Shown: piece after piece, positions 1 through 10,935 of the stretch
Numbering within the stretch: position 1 is the stretch's first letter
How the letters are laid out: each line of letters starts with the position of its first letter
Assembly: GCA_030549495.1 (NCBI GenBank)
Contig: JAUIRK010001052.1
Coordinates: 1,798,001 to 1,862,000, forward strand
Direction: 5' to 3'
Length of the DNA stretch: 64,000 nucleotides
Source: Nectonema munidae
Taxonomy: Eukaryota > Nematomorpha > Nectonematoida > Nectonematidae
Made by a program: the position numbers and the translations under genes
Notes under the pieces: model-generated
Seen by the model: only the letters and a program-made list of their open reading frames with translations
The model's database searches: none
Told to the model about the DNA's origin: nothing

Positions 1-2760
1 GTTATGCATATACATAGAATACGAGCAACAATTTAACTAACTGCATGACAAGTTAATTAACTAGCTAACAAAAAGGGAAAAATGCCATAAGTTAAAATTA
101 TGGTCAATTAGGCAGCTATGTCGACCCATACAGGAAGATTACCCGTTTAAGTAAATAAAGCCATAGTAGGGTTAGTGGGTATAAACTTTTTTACATTAAT
201 TTAATATTACTCGTCCATTTTTATAAATTAGTTATTTTTCTTGTTTAAAATTTTCAATTTTTATAAAAATGGTTGAATTGTATCTTGTTAATTTAATGAA
301 AGACATATGGAATCTTGTACCAGGAAAAAGTTAAAACAATTTAACAAAAGAAAAAATACTACAAAAATTGAACATTTTTCATAAAAAAAATTAAAACTCA
401 AGAATTTTTTTATGATAATCTTCAAAAAAGAAAACTTCTGCAGCTTCAGAATATGTTGAAGATTTGTTGGCTATATTAATTGAAAAAGGTGGTTGACTTA
501 GTAGACAAAGAATTTAAAACAACAAAATCGAAAACAAGTATGAAAAAAATATATTTAAATTAATTATTATAAAAAATGTAAGGGAGTGAAATTTGAAAAT
601 ATTATCGATTGTCAATTTGTAGCTTTGCATAAACTTGGAGATTTTGGGATTGTGTATGAAAACAAGAATTTTCATCATGAAGATTGTGCCAAAAGAACAA
701 ACTTTTGATGAGAATATGGAATATAGCATAAATAAAATAAAAGGCTTAGACTTAAAATTCGAAAAAAAAGCTAAAATAATTGACAATTCTTAAAAGTCGT
801 ACAAAGATTCAAGAAACCATAATTATTTCCATTTATCTCATTTTTAGCTTAGTAATATATTAGAATCTGTTCAAAAAGAAAAAAGATCATTAAGATTTAA
901 ACTTCAAAAACTCAGAAATATTCTATTTTATAAACTTCACTCCTTTTCATACCAAAAATTTTTCTTATCTTTATCTGAGAATGATTTCCTAGACTTGGAT
1001 TTTTTCAAAAAAAGCAAAAATATAATTTTTTTTATTGAAATTTTGAAAAAGCAGTTAGAAACGTTTACTCTTTTAAATAGTTTTACCATTTTTTCAGTAA
1101 AAAATACATCTCAAAATTGCTTTGAAAATAACATTAAAATTAAAAGAACTTTTTGCTTGTGAATCAAAATTGATGAAAAAAAATAATAATAATTTGAATC
1201 TACTCTTCATTATAACTCCAAGGATAACCTTTGTTGTCGATTTTGCAAACAACATTAAAAATTCAAAAGTATTTCGATAGATATTTACGAAAACCTTAAT
1301 GAAATAGAAAAGTATAGACCTGTAGAATGCTTAGCTGCAAAGGAGTTAATGTTGCTGAATCAATTAATCCAATAGCCTTTTGGACAAGTTCTCAGCAAAA
1401 CAATTATGGCTTCATGAATAGTACAATAAGTGAGTTTGTGCCTGTTTTAAAAACAAAATTTAATAACACATTTTATAATTCTTTGTACTGAGTGTGTGAC
1501 ATGTAGAAGAAGATTTTTTCGCAACTATAAAATAAACCTTTAGATCTTAAAGTTGAATGATTTGGTTTTATGCATATCTTATCAAAATTTGTTATATATT
1601 ACATTTATATTACATTTATAAATGGAGAAATTTGTAAATATGATGCTAATTTTAGCTAAACACTTAGTTAAACGATTGTGCCACCATATCCTGAGAGAAA
1701 AACTAATTCTTAAGTCAATAAACGGGCAAAAAAATTTAAGTGAAATGTTTTAAGGTAAAAATGAAATGAAGCCTTTAATTTCGGATAAACAAAATTTTTC
1801 TTCTGCAGTAGAATTTTTATTAACTTTTAAAAAATACATTCAAAACTTAAATTTTTGTTTAGAAAAAGAAATGATGCAATTCTTAAAAATAATTGATGGA
1901 GTACTTACCTTGTATTATACACTGATATAAATATATCAGAACAAATTTAAAAAAATTCTGTCCTTCTTATTTGCTTTATTTATGATACAAGAAGAAAAAT
2001 TGGTTTTATTTTTTCTCAGCTTTAACATGATTTACAAGCTTCATTTCAAGATGCAATATTTTGTGCAGCTAAATCAAAGGCATATACTCCTAAAGCTCCC
2101 TTATTGTTTTAAATGGAAGAGATGCCTTAGAAAGGGTGTTTAGAAATCTGAGAATGCAATATAAATGTTTACATATGTCCCATGCTGATGCTGTTAATGC
2201 GATTTTTTTCTTTCGGTTTGTGATGACATTTTTTCAGAAGATTTGCCTAAATAGCATAAAAGCTCAACGCTCATGAAACGAATATGCTTGGATTACTTAC
2301 TCGAAGACAAAATCTTGGAATATTGGAAGTTTAAAGCTTAAAAATCCAGACGTAAGTAATTGTTGGATAAAAATATTTTATGAAGCTTATTATTTGTTTG
2401 AAGCCAACGTTGACTTGTGGACAAAAAAGGAGTAACTTTGAGATGTCCGTATCAAAAAGATTGCTTAATTGGAGTTAAATTTTGAATGAAAAACATTTAG
2501 TAACAGTAGATTTCATGGTGAGGAATTTACAAGCTTTTCTTCTAGAGAAACATTATAAAAATAAACATAGGTAACACAAAATTTACATACAAATCAACTT
2601 GCTTAAAATATTTTGTCAAAAATATCCGTATGCAAGGATAGATTAAAAAGAGTCAAAGGAATGACTGTGCAAAGATATAAAGATCATAATTATGAAGAAG
2701 TTTAGATAACATTTTATTCATTGGTCACTGTGTCCAGGTTGAAAAAAATATATATATTTT
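1..2760 (+). mobile_element. Decayed coding-like repeat, unclassified
   Basis: I do not recognise this gene. Short stretches in shifting + strand frames read like protein, separated by many stops. About 790-1180 is a basic, lysine- and leucine-rich stretch. About 2080-2190 contains DALERVFRNLRMQYK followed by HMSHADAVNAI. About 2640-2700 contains RLKRVKGMTVQRYKDHNYEE. The DALERVFRNLR motif loosely resembles the C-terminal LERFFG-type motif of P/THAP transposases, which is only a weak analogy. The mix of frames and stops implies an old, dead transposon rather than a host gene. No terminal repeats were found. Confidence 0.3.
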
Positions 2761-3029
2761 TATAAAATTTTAAATGCAGAAAAAAAGTTTTAAATTAAAT
2801 AGAGAATGATAAAATAAATGAAAACTGCTGTTAACTCTTGACAAAACTCTAAACTAAAGTTATTAATTAAAGAATATAATGGATAGGAAACTTTAATGAG
2901 GAAATTTTGACAAGCCTCAAGCTTATTACAATTGTAAAGTTTTCATTGACTTGGACCCTCGATATGAATGAAGTAAATTTTATTTTGAGGATGAATTTGA
3001 AGGAGTTTTCTTTGAAGAAGCTGAACTAT

Positions 3030-3490
3030 AGGAATAAACAATGAACTAAAATGTAAAATTTGCTTCAAAATAATAGAAAGTCAAAATCTTTTGGAACATA
3101 TTGTGAGATATTTTTTAAGAAAAGAAGCAAAATATTTTATAGTTTGTGGACTTTGGTGTTTAAATTCAGATAACTGTTCAACCAAGATAGAAACAAGTTT
3201 AAAAAAAGAAAGGATACAATTTTACAAAGATATAACATCTGATTGTATTAGTTATGATGAAAATATGACATTTACAATTACATTTAATAAAACATGATGG
3301 TGTTGTGTGGACTTTGTGCTTGGAAAATCACTACAAAAATCAGCAGGAAAAAAAGTGTGTCTGTAGAAAAAAAAAGAAAAAAATGCATAAAAATGAAAGA
3401 CGCTGTAAAAACAAAAATCATAGAGAAACTTTTGAAAAAAGAATACAATTTTTGCTTTTATTTGATGTATATATTTGATTCTCTCCAAGT
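3030..3490 (+). other. Coding-like fragment with zinc-finger-like motif
   Basis: Near 3050-3110 the + strand reads LKCKICFKIIESQNLLEHIV, a CxxC...H pattern reminiscent of the BED or C2H2 fingers that begin many hAT transposases. It continues open to about 3297 and then in another frame to 3494 as a very lysine-rich tail. It may be the end of the decayed element to its left or an independent fragment. No homologue is recognised with certainty and no splice sites are obvious. Confidence 0.2.
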
Positions 3491-5153
3491 ATAAATTTTT
3501 TGTTTGTTATTATTAAAAAATAAAAACTTTGACGCTACAAACTGGGGGTAGTATCAGGAATAAAAGATTTATTTTTTGAAGTGACAATACTAGTTTAAGG
3601 GGTGGGTGGTACGTAAATAATATTACTATGTTTTCTAATTTAGTTACCCTTGGTGCAGTATTGGGAAGCTTTGAGTCCACCTCATCCATACTAAATTTTT
3701 CTAAGTAAGTGTTTGCTAACATGGAACTTGATCAATTTTACTAAGGAGGGAACTAATTTCTCGTGAAGTGAGCGTATAACAGTCGCAAACAAGATTTCTC
3801 ATGTCTTTAGTGGCCATCTTTTATGCATTTAAATCATTTTTGCAATAACATTTCTAGATTATTCAAAAAAAATATATTTGTTATTGTAATCTTATAAAAA
3901 CCATTTGAAACAATTTTATCGTTTACTTAATCCTTTCAGACATAATCTGTCATCTGTTACCATAATCAACTGCCTTAAGTTATATAAAAGCTTTTTTAAA
4001 AAAAAAATTTTAGAAAACCAATGCATCAAAAAGTAAAATATTATATATTTATGGCGCTAACCATTATTTTGGTCTTCTTAAGGCCATGTGGCTGACGTTT
4101 AAGAATAACTAGTTTAGGGTGATGACTTTCTATCTGATTTTTGTACACGATCAGGTGTCTAATCCCTTAAAATTGGGTGAACTTGCCAAACCTCTAGAGC
4201 TAAAGTTTCTGTGTAGTGATTTCGTGGAAAAACGAAAAAGTTGAGCAACTTGCATCCGATTATGAGTATTACATTTGGAAAGCTGGCATTCCAACTTAAG
4301 GGCATCGTGATTTCACAGCGATGTTGTAGAGTCTAGACAAGCCTTTCACACTCACACCTTCAGCGCAATTCCTATTAGAGAAATATACCGCTTTTCAACG
4401 TAAAATTTACATACTAATAAAATGCTAGAATGAGTACATGGTCATAAGAAATTCTGTTTGAATTCTTAAGAAAATTTTAATCTTCATTAAGAAGGGCTAG
4501 GGTTAGGGTTATGGTTAGATCAGCTGTTTCCAAATTATTTGTACTTGTGATATCCCTAATATAACTTTTGATTTAATTCTACCCCATGATAATAAGCATT
4601 GCTGTCTCAATATTTATGCGATGTGAGTATATTTTCCCATAATCTACAGATTAAGTGTAAAATTTTTATTCAAAATCAAAACGTAAATATAATAAACTTT
4701 AAAATTTGATATCACAAAATCTAAGATTAATTCAACAAATATTTAACTAAATACTTTGAGGAACATATATTTAAAAGCAGGCTCAAACTATGCAAGGTAT
4801 AAGTTTTAAGATTGTTGGCTTTGAAACTGAGATGTGGAAGAACAACCAAAAAAGGATAACTTAAATCTTAATCTGCATTCATTTTAGTTCTGTATTCGTT
4901 TATATAAAGACATGTGAATAAAAAGCTCATTCAATCAACTCAGCACTTTTAATTGGCAACTAAAACTAAGCGCCAATGAGTATTGTATCGCCAACGTTAT
5001 TGTTCTTTCTACCAATTAGACTCTTAGCTTGAGAATCGATGCGTTAGAATAAAAACCTTGTCTTTATTATGCGATCGAATAAATATTTAGAAAGGTATTG
5101 TATAGTTAATGCAATGAGTATAGAATTAGAATATAATTGAGTAATTCTTTCAG
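3491..5153. other. AT-rich intergenic stretch, no gene seen
   Basis: No coding segment or transposon end is supported here. The only pattern is a short telomere-like run (CTAGGGTTAGGGTTATGG) near 4497-4516. Upstream exons of the homeobox gene may lie here or left of the window, but I could not identify any. Confidence 0.5.
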
Positions 5154-5311
5154 AAACAACTCAACCTTTTGGAAGCAAATCGCGAAGACCTAGAACAGCG
5201 TTTACCAGTCAACAGTTGCTAGAACTTGAACGCCACTTCAAACAAAACAAATACCTGTCCAGGCCCAAGAGATTCGAAGTTGCAACTTCACTCATGTTAA
5301 GTGAAACACAA
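5154..5311 (+). CDS. exex: Mnx/exex exon A (homeodomain helices 1-2)
   Basis: The acceptor TTCTTTCAG ends at 5153 and the donor GTAAGCGC begins at 5312. The first two bases finish a codon from an earlier exon, so this is not the first coding exon. It then reads [16 protein letters not shown] and on through helices 1 and 2, ending SETQ in phase 0. It is GC-richer than the surrounding sequence, as expected of a conserved exon in an AT-rich genome. Confidence 0.93.
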
Positions 5312-7240
5312 GTAAGCGCAACTTATTTTGCTTCTTATTATTTACCTAACATTTATATGTTCTTCTACTTCAAATCACATGGATGAAGATGCAAATTATA
5401 AGGTCTTTTAGTAACACGCGATCAACAGAATGCCTCAATATTGCGTAACTTATGTTTCTTGATAAGTTTAATACAAATATTGGGTTGAAATGATAGATTT
5501 ATATCAGTCTTTCGCAAAGTGCGCTGCATGACAACTAAGGGAAAATTTACGAACAAGAAATGTCAAGTAATACATTTTATTGTCTTTGAAACAAAGGAAT
5601 ATCATAAAAATTTTAAATTCACTTCAAGAAGTAATTAAGATTTTTTATCTTTCTCACAGATTAGCCGGTAGAAAATAGATTTAGTGCTGTAAATAAAATT
5701 ATAAGTAATAAAACATGGGTACAAATAATGTGGGAGTGGTGATATGAGAACCGATTTCTCAAATTTCAAATCGAACATTTTAATTTCGGGGATAAACACT
5801 AAACTTATGGGTCACGTGGAAGTCTTTGAATTTTTTATTGTGAGAGAAAAAGTATTTTAAAAGTGAGGGGCATTTATTTTAAATTATGTCGTTAAGATTT
5901 AGGGAGTTTCTATCTGATTTAAAAATATGTTCTCAAGAGGTGTTGTGTAGCAAGAGTTTGGAAACCACTGGTTTATGCTGTTGGATGAAATTTCCGTGAA
6001 AATATATATGATGGAAAATGTATAGCGGAGGAAAATTCTGTCCATTTCCAACTAAAAAGTTGATAAGTAAAAAGTATCTTCAGAATATTTATCGAATAAT
6101 TAGGTTCTTTTTTACAACACTTAGCTATCTCTTTCAATGGCTTACGTCTTTTGAGGTTAGCGACCTCTTTGTTAGAATATATTTTAGTAAAGCAGTGACA
6201 AGCACAATGGGTTGAAGCAGGGCAAAATCTTTTGACTGTGAGAAAAAGTGGTGATATCCTTAGTTAGAACTAAAATAGTTCAGTATGGTAAATTATACAT
6301 GATTTGTGTTTGTAAACCCAAACTTTGTGTTATTATAGAGTTAGTAAGAAAAGTATCATTTGATTGACATTGTAAATTATGTTTTTTCATCTTTTGTTTT
6401 TTAGAATTTTTTTAAGAAAAATATATTAAATAATATTTATATAAAAAGTTAACATAAAGGCCTTTTATGAAAATTTTATGTAAAAAAATCGAGAAAATAT
6501 TTAAATTTATGCAAAAAATTCTCTACAACAAAATCGCTTTATAAAAAACTTTGGTTATAAAGAATAAATGGCATAAGGTAATGATAATTGATGTAAACTC
6601 CCAGATTTGAAAAGATAAAAATGCCTTTAAACTTGTATTAATATTGAAGAAAAAATTACTAAAAACTACTCCAAGAAAATTGTTCTTTTGATAATTATTA
6701 TTTATTTATAAAAAAATTTTTACCGTGAAAATAAATTGATTCACTGAATTTTAAATATAACATGAAATATTAGCAATCATTTCTTTATTTTTTTAAATAT
6801 TTTAGGCCTAGATTTTTAAATACTAAATTTTGTATGCTCATTTCAATAAGTTTGGCATAATTTAAATCAGAAGATTTTTATTTTATCATACAGTGATGTT
6901 CAATTGGACATTAACAAATCAAGCCTTTCTTTCTTTTATACTCAAACCTGTATTAATACTATTTGTTAATTCACATAAGTCTATATAAACACATATATAT
7001 TAAGAAAAGCCTTCTTTTAGTGAATTAAGCTCAAGAAACAGAACAAATTTTTCATGATGTCCATAAAGTTCAAATTAGAAAAAAAAATTCCTATGGATAT
7101 TTTAACTTCTGATTTAGGTTAAAATTTGGTTTCAAAATAGAAGAATGAAATGGAAAAGAGGGAAAAAATTTTTATCCAATAGAGAAAAGATGAATCATTC
7201 TGGCGAGAACTCCACTCTATCAAACAAAATGGATGCGTAA
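5154..7240 (+). CDS. exex: Mnx/exex (HB9) homeobox gene, last two exons
   Basis: Two exons join in phase 0 to give a complete homeodomain: [16 protein letters not shown], then ERHFKQNK, then [16 protein letters not shown] and SETQ from exon A, and [17 protein letters not shown] from exon B. This matches the Mnx1/HB9 and Drosophila exex homeodomain almost residue for residue. Family knowledge: a nuclear DNA-binding transcription factor that specifies motor neurons and endodermal or pancreatic cells. The intron sits between homeodomain residues Q44 and V45, a site used in many homeobox genes. After the homeodomain only about 24 residues (to MDA) precede TAA at 7238-7240, a short tail. The N-terminal part is encoded upstream and was not found. 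Splice sites are canonical (CTTTCAG, GTAAGC, GATTTAG). Confidence 0.93.
5312..7117 (+). other. Mnx/exex homeodomain intron
   Basis: This 1.8-kb AT-rich intron carries a GTAAGC donor and a TTTAG acceptor preceded by a pyrimidine tract. I see no transposon and no further exon in it. An open stretch at 6018-6215 has no recognisable protein content. Confidence 0.85.
7118..7240 (+). CDS. exex: Mnx/exex terminal exon (homeodomain helix 3)
   Basis: This exon has 40 codons plus TAA. It begins exactly with [14 protein letters not shown], the DNA-recognition helix, with WFQNR at its core. A short polar tail follows ([18 protein letters not shown]), ending in MDA. It directly follows acceptor TTCTGATTTAG and continues exon A in frame. 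A polyadenylation signal lies 58 bases downstream. Confidence 0.93.
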   Translation, partial: VKIWFQNRRMKWKRGKKFLSNREKMNHSGENSTLSNKMDA

Positions 7241-7297
7241 AGTCAATATAACCAGTCCAAAAAGAGGACTTTGAAATTTTTATTCAAATGTTTTAAC

Positions 7298-7303
7298 AAT
7301 AAA
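7298..7303 (+). promoter_or_regulatory. Poly(A) signal AATAAA for the homeobox gene
   Basis: AATAAA lies 58 bases after the stop codon of the Mnx-like terminal exon. It is the first such hexamer downstream and is plausible as the 3' end signal, but the hexamer is common in AT-rich DNA. Confidence 0.45.
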
Positions 7304-7539
7304 AATAATATTTACATTTTTAAATAAGATGCCTTTTGTATCAAAATCTTTTTTTACTGCTAATTTTTCTATTTATAAAATTAAACATTCTACATGACTT
7401 AGGTATGTTTTTCAGGCTTTTCCATCTCATCACCTGAATTTAATTTTTCGTTAAATTTTGTTTATATACCATTTTTTATATCCTCTCATTTTTAAGAGAA
7501 TACAAATTAAAACGAAAAACGCACAAATTACAAACATTC

Positions 7540-8261
7540 ACAGGATATATGAGAGAGAAGAACAGGGTTTGGTTTGACAAGACTGGGTATATGTACCTTC
7601 CTCTGTGATTGGTTCATGTATGTCTTCACCTTTAGTAGGTTCGTGGCGTCTTAGTCTTCTCCATCGTGCCAGCGCTATACTACTTGACGGATCTTTTTGA
7701 TGGCTATGTGGATGGGAGCATCACCAGTTATCTGGATGAATGTTCAGTTTGGAAAACGAAAGGATGACTCCGTGAGAACTTCTTAAAGGTTCATGTGCGA
7801 GGTTGTCTTCGGAAGGTACATACTTGATGTGATTCCTTGCTTGCAAGAAAGCCTTCTGAAATTGGCTCACCATTATCATGGCTACAATTCTCCATTTTTT
7901 AGGGCTGCGATTGCCACTTATGAATCGTAGAGGTAGTACTCGTTGTCATTGATGAGCAGGATGATCGCAGCCAGTGCCAATGTTTCTAGGAAAGCAATGT
8001 TGTTCCAAAGAACACCTTAATTGCGTATGAGGTGTCTTGAGTTGCGAAGCCAAGACCGGATAGCGAGGCGTCAGAATAGAAATCTGCAACGCGAAGCAAG
8101 TCGATATCATAAGTACACATGCCTGTCAACTACCTTGCGTATATAGTGCCAAATTTCCGAGATTCGCTTACTGTCTTTCATGTTTAAGTCATTGGCGAAG
8201 ACCTTGAAATGTGTTTCATAAGTTTTGACCCACTTGATAGCATTTCTTTGAAACTTTTGCT
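7540..8261 (-). mobile_element. Fossil retroelement pol fragment (RNase H-like)
   Basis: The minus strand reads FYSDASLSGLGFATQ and, further on, NHIKYVPSEDNLAHEPLR. These resemble the first aspartate motif and the closing 'vPs-dN-ADeps' motif of retroelement RNase H domains. The stretch is GC-richer than its surroundings and clearly broken in many places. The family (Ty3/gypsy, BEL or DIRS-like) cannot be set from this piece. Its age looks old. An inverted-repeat element abuts its 5' side. Confidence 0.4.
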
Positions 8262-8524
8262 GTTAAAGGAGCATTACATTTTGTAATATATACCATTTTT
8301 TATTTTGAAATTGTCTTTTTTTATTTTGAAATTGTCTTTTTTCAATTCTAATTTGTCTATTAAATTGTCTTTTTCTAATTTTATTTTGTATTTTAGAATT
8401 TAGTAAAGACATTTTTAAACATAAAAAGACAAATTAGAACTTAAATAAGACAAAATAGAACTTTAGAACTAAAAAATATAATTTAGAAGTAAAAATGGTA
8501 TATATATAACATCCTTTTACTACA
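8262..8524. repeat. Fold-back repeat with ~40-bp inverted ends
   Basis: The left end reads CTGTTAAAGGAGCATTACA and continues to ATATATACCATTTTT. The right end, reverse-complemented, reads CTGTAGTAAAAGGATGTTA and continues to the same ATATATACCATTTTT. The interior is a chain of TTTTGAAATTGTCTTTTT-like units on the left and their complements on the right, so the whole 263 bp folds into a long hairpin. No target duplication is certain. It looks like a MITE or fold-back element inserted between retroelement remnants. Confidence 0.55.
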
Positions 8525-8589
8525 GACATCACTTTATCACATTTTTGTTGAGTAAAAGGTTTAGCTTTCAGTTTTTTCTCTTCTTCTCA

Positions 8590-9550
8590 CAACAATTTTA
8601 TTCAAAAACTTGAATATTACAATCTTCCACAATAAAGAAATCCGCTGATAAATTATCAACTTCGGAGCGATATTTGATTTCGAATGAATAACTCTAGGCG
8701 AAAATGAAGCATCTTATCGATCTGAATTTTACTCTTTCCTTGTTTGTTAAATATATAGGAAACGGCTTTCTGATCCGTATTCACCGTAAAATTGTCCAAT
8801 CAGAAAGTGCTTCCAATGTCGGATAGCATTGATAAAGCCTATGCTTCCTTTTAAACGATGTAGAAATTTTTCTCAATTTGGCTGAGAGTTTTTGGGAAGA
8901 AAGCAGCAGGTCTTCCTTCTTGTAAAAGTGATGCTGCGATCCATTTCTCACAAACATCGGTCTCCACTATCAATGGCTTACATTTTTCAATTGCCCGCAA
9001 AAATGAATTTCTAATTACTGTTTTCAAGACTCTATTACTTGCTGGATGTCAGAGGGAAAGAAGACACTTTTTGGAGGGATAGAATTTTGGTTGGGTATTT
9101 GCGAATCCATTTGGCATAATATGAAAATATCCCATTATTCTTTTCAATTTGCTATTATTTGAGGGCATTGGCATCTCCGTGAAAAGTTTCACGAAATCTT
9201 GGTCTGGCTAACTTTGGTAGAAAATTTATTCATAAGCGTCTTTACCTAGAAAATCATATATAGTCAGATAAGGTGTATTTATTCATAGTTTGTGAGAACT
9301 ACCTTTCTTTACCCTCACATAGATTTTGGTATTAAAAATACTTGGACTATCCATGAAGAGTTGCTTTCCTCAATAACTCCAGTCTTCAGTAATCATGAGA
9401 TTTCAATGCTTATGAATATCTTATCTTCTTCCTGCATTTTGTTGCCTCTAGCAGACAATTGGAGGAAAGACATATAAAAAGTCTCATTTTTGGCTGATCT
9501 AACCTCATTCGACCATTTAATGGGATTTGAGAACTCTACTTTTGTATTCG
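8590..9550 (-). mobile_element. Fossil Ty3/gypsy-type pol (RT and RNase H)
   Basis: On the minus strand the order is a reverse transcriptase start (GVIEESNSSWIVQVFLIPKS), the end of the RT domain (RLLRGMPMP followed by the GYFHIMPNGFA region) and then RNase H (ETDVCEKWIAASLLQEGRPA, FFPKTLSQIEKNF, NTDQKAVSYIF). This is the pattern of K02A2.6-like gypsy elements common in arthropods. The copy is clearly dead, with many breaks, and no integrase follows in the expected place. No confident LTR pair was found, although two related ~95-bp segments occur near 8500 and 11090. It appears old. Confidence 0.75.
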
Positions 9551-9976
9551 AAAACTAAACAAGATCTTTTTCCTCGAAAATTAATCATAATTTCTTTGTG
9601 TTTTTTCAAAAACTAATTACAAGAATTAATTAATCCCTTAAATCAAATAATATGAGAAATTCTTTATTTATGTATTGTTTGTTATCGATTTGTAATTGAA
9701 AATATCTTTCCGTTTTCAATGGATCAAATTAAAATTCGAACAAAAAACTATCAAGTTTGTTGTAAATGCAAACCAAGGTTTTAGAAACTTAAGAAGTCCT
9801 TTCAGACTGCCTTAATGTCCTCCAGCTATTTTGAACACACCAACTAACCAAACGGCTCAGGATAGAACATCTATGTCCCAAAGAAACACCATTAACAACG
9901 AACTGATATATCACATTCAAAAACTGCTTGGATAAAGAAATTTTCTATCTTATCCAAAGCTAAGCCTCTTGTAGAG
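9551..9976. other. AT-rich spacer, nothing recognised
   Basis: No reading frame, repeat or motif that I can support lies in this stretch between the gypsy fossil and the inverted-repeat element. Confidence 0.5.
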
Positions 9977-10706
9977 CACTGAGAAAAAAATTAGTTCCAC
10001 TTATTAATTAAATTAGTAAACGGTCTTGTTCAAATTTTCACTAATGAAAAGGTTTACCAAGTTTGAAAGCGTAACCTACTAACAATATTAGTAAAAATTA
10101 AAGAACGCTTATTTTTTTACAAATAGTTTTGATTCCCGCTACATAAATTATCAAAAAAGTAAGTATATTTCTAAATAAATTAGAAAATAATCGTAACAAT
10201 AACTGTCGACTACTACTGTTTAGTCAATTTTGTCAAAAGTACAATAATGTTATATCATAGTTGAAATTTGAACTAAAAAAGTTAAAAAAATTTTTTTGAA
10301 AATTTATAAAACACACTTATTGATTAAATGGACAAATATTGATAATACTTTTTCTAAATCATTTGTTTTATAAGAATGTCTTTATAAAACAATATGAAAA
10401 ATATATAGTGAAATTTTATTATTTAAAAATATAAATCTTTGCTTTTAACGCCATCCAAATTTCTCTATGTTTATTTTAAATGAGGCCTTCCCTGTATCTC
10501 CATGAGTGCATATTGTGTTTGTTATTAATTTAAAATCTCTAAGATTGAAGAAAATAATGAATGCTCCTTTTGGTGTATTATTTATTTATATCAGTGAAAA
10601 TAGCATAATTCGTAGCCGTAATTAACAAAGTTAGTAAAGTCATCGTCTAATCCAAAGAACAACTATACTAATCTAATTAGTAAGTGATACTAATTTTTTC
10701 TCAGTG
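9977..10706. mobile_element. Non-coding DNA element with ~40-bp inverted repeats
   Basis: The left end is CACTGAGAAAAAAATTAGT and the right end is ACTAATTTTTTCTCAGTG, a near-perfect inverted pair. Similarity continues inward (ACTTATTAATTAAATTAGTA against TACTAATCTAATTAGTAAGT). The 730-bp interior is AT-rich and non-coding, so this is a MITE or internally deleted DNA transposon. No target duplication could be read from the flanks, so the superfamily is unassigned. Confidence 0.65.
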
Positions 10707-10734
10707 GGAGGAAAATTCGGAGCGTGTAAAAGTA

Positions 10735-10935
10735 AGATTTTAAAATGGAAACGAAAACAAGAGAGCTCTGAAACATCTCGCTCAAAGTAGCCAAGAAGAA
10801 GTCTCCTTATACAAGATCCAAAACTAGCTATGATAAATATTTTGACGAAGAAGAGGACACTGAAGTTCCAGAACTAAGAAGATCACATAGAGAAGGAAAA
10901 CCATTTAGAAGATATCAGTTTAACGATGTCTTCTA
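10735..10935 (+). mobile_element. Possible fossil retroelement polyprotein tail
   Basis: The + strand reads a basic and acidic stretch ending EVPELRRSHREGKPFRRY, like the 'LRRSxRxRKPxxRY' tails that close many gypsy or copia integrases. The segment is short, broken and oppositely oriented to the gypsy pol piece at 8590-9550. Low confidence. Confidence 0.25.

Noticed and set aside
514-786. 90-codon minus-strand open frame
   Set aside because: Phe/Ile-rich translation of AT-rich DNA; the + strand frames look more coding-like.
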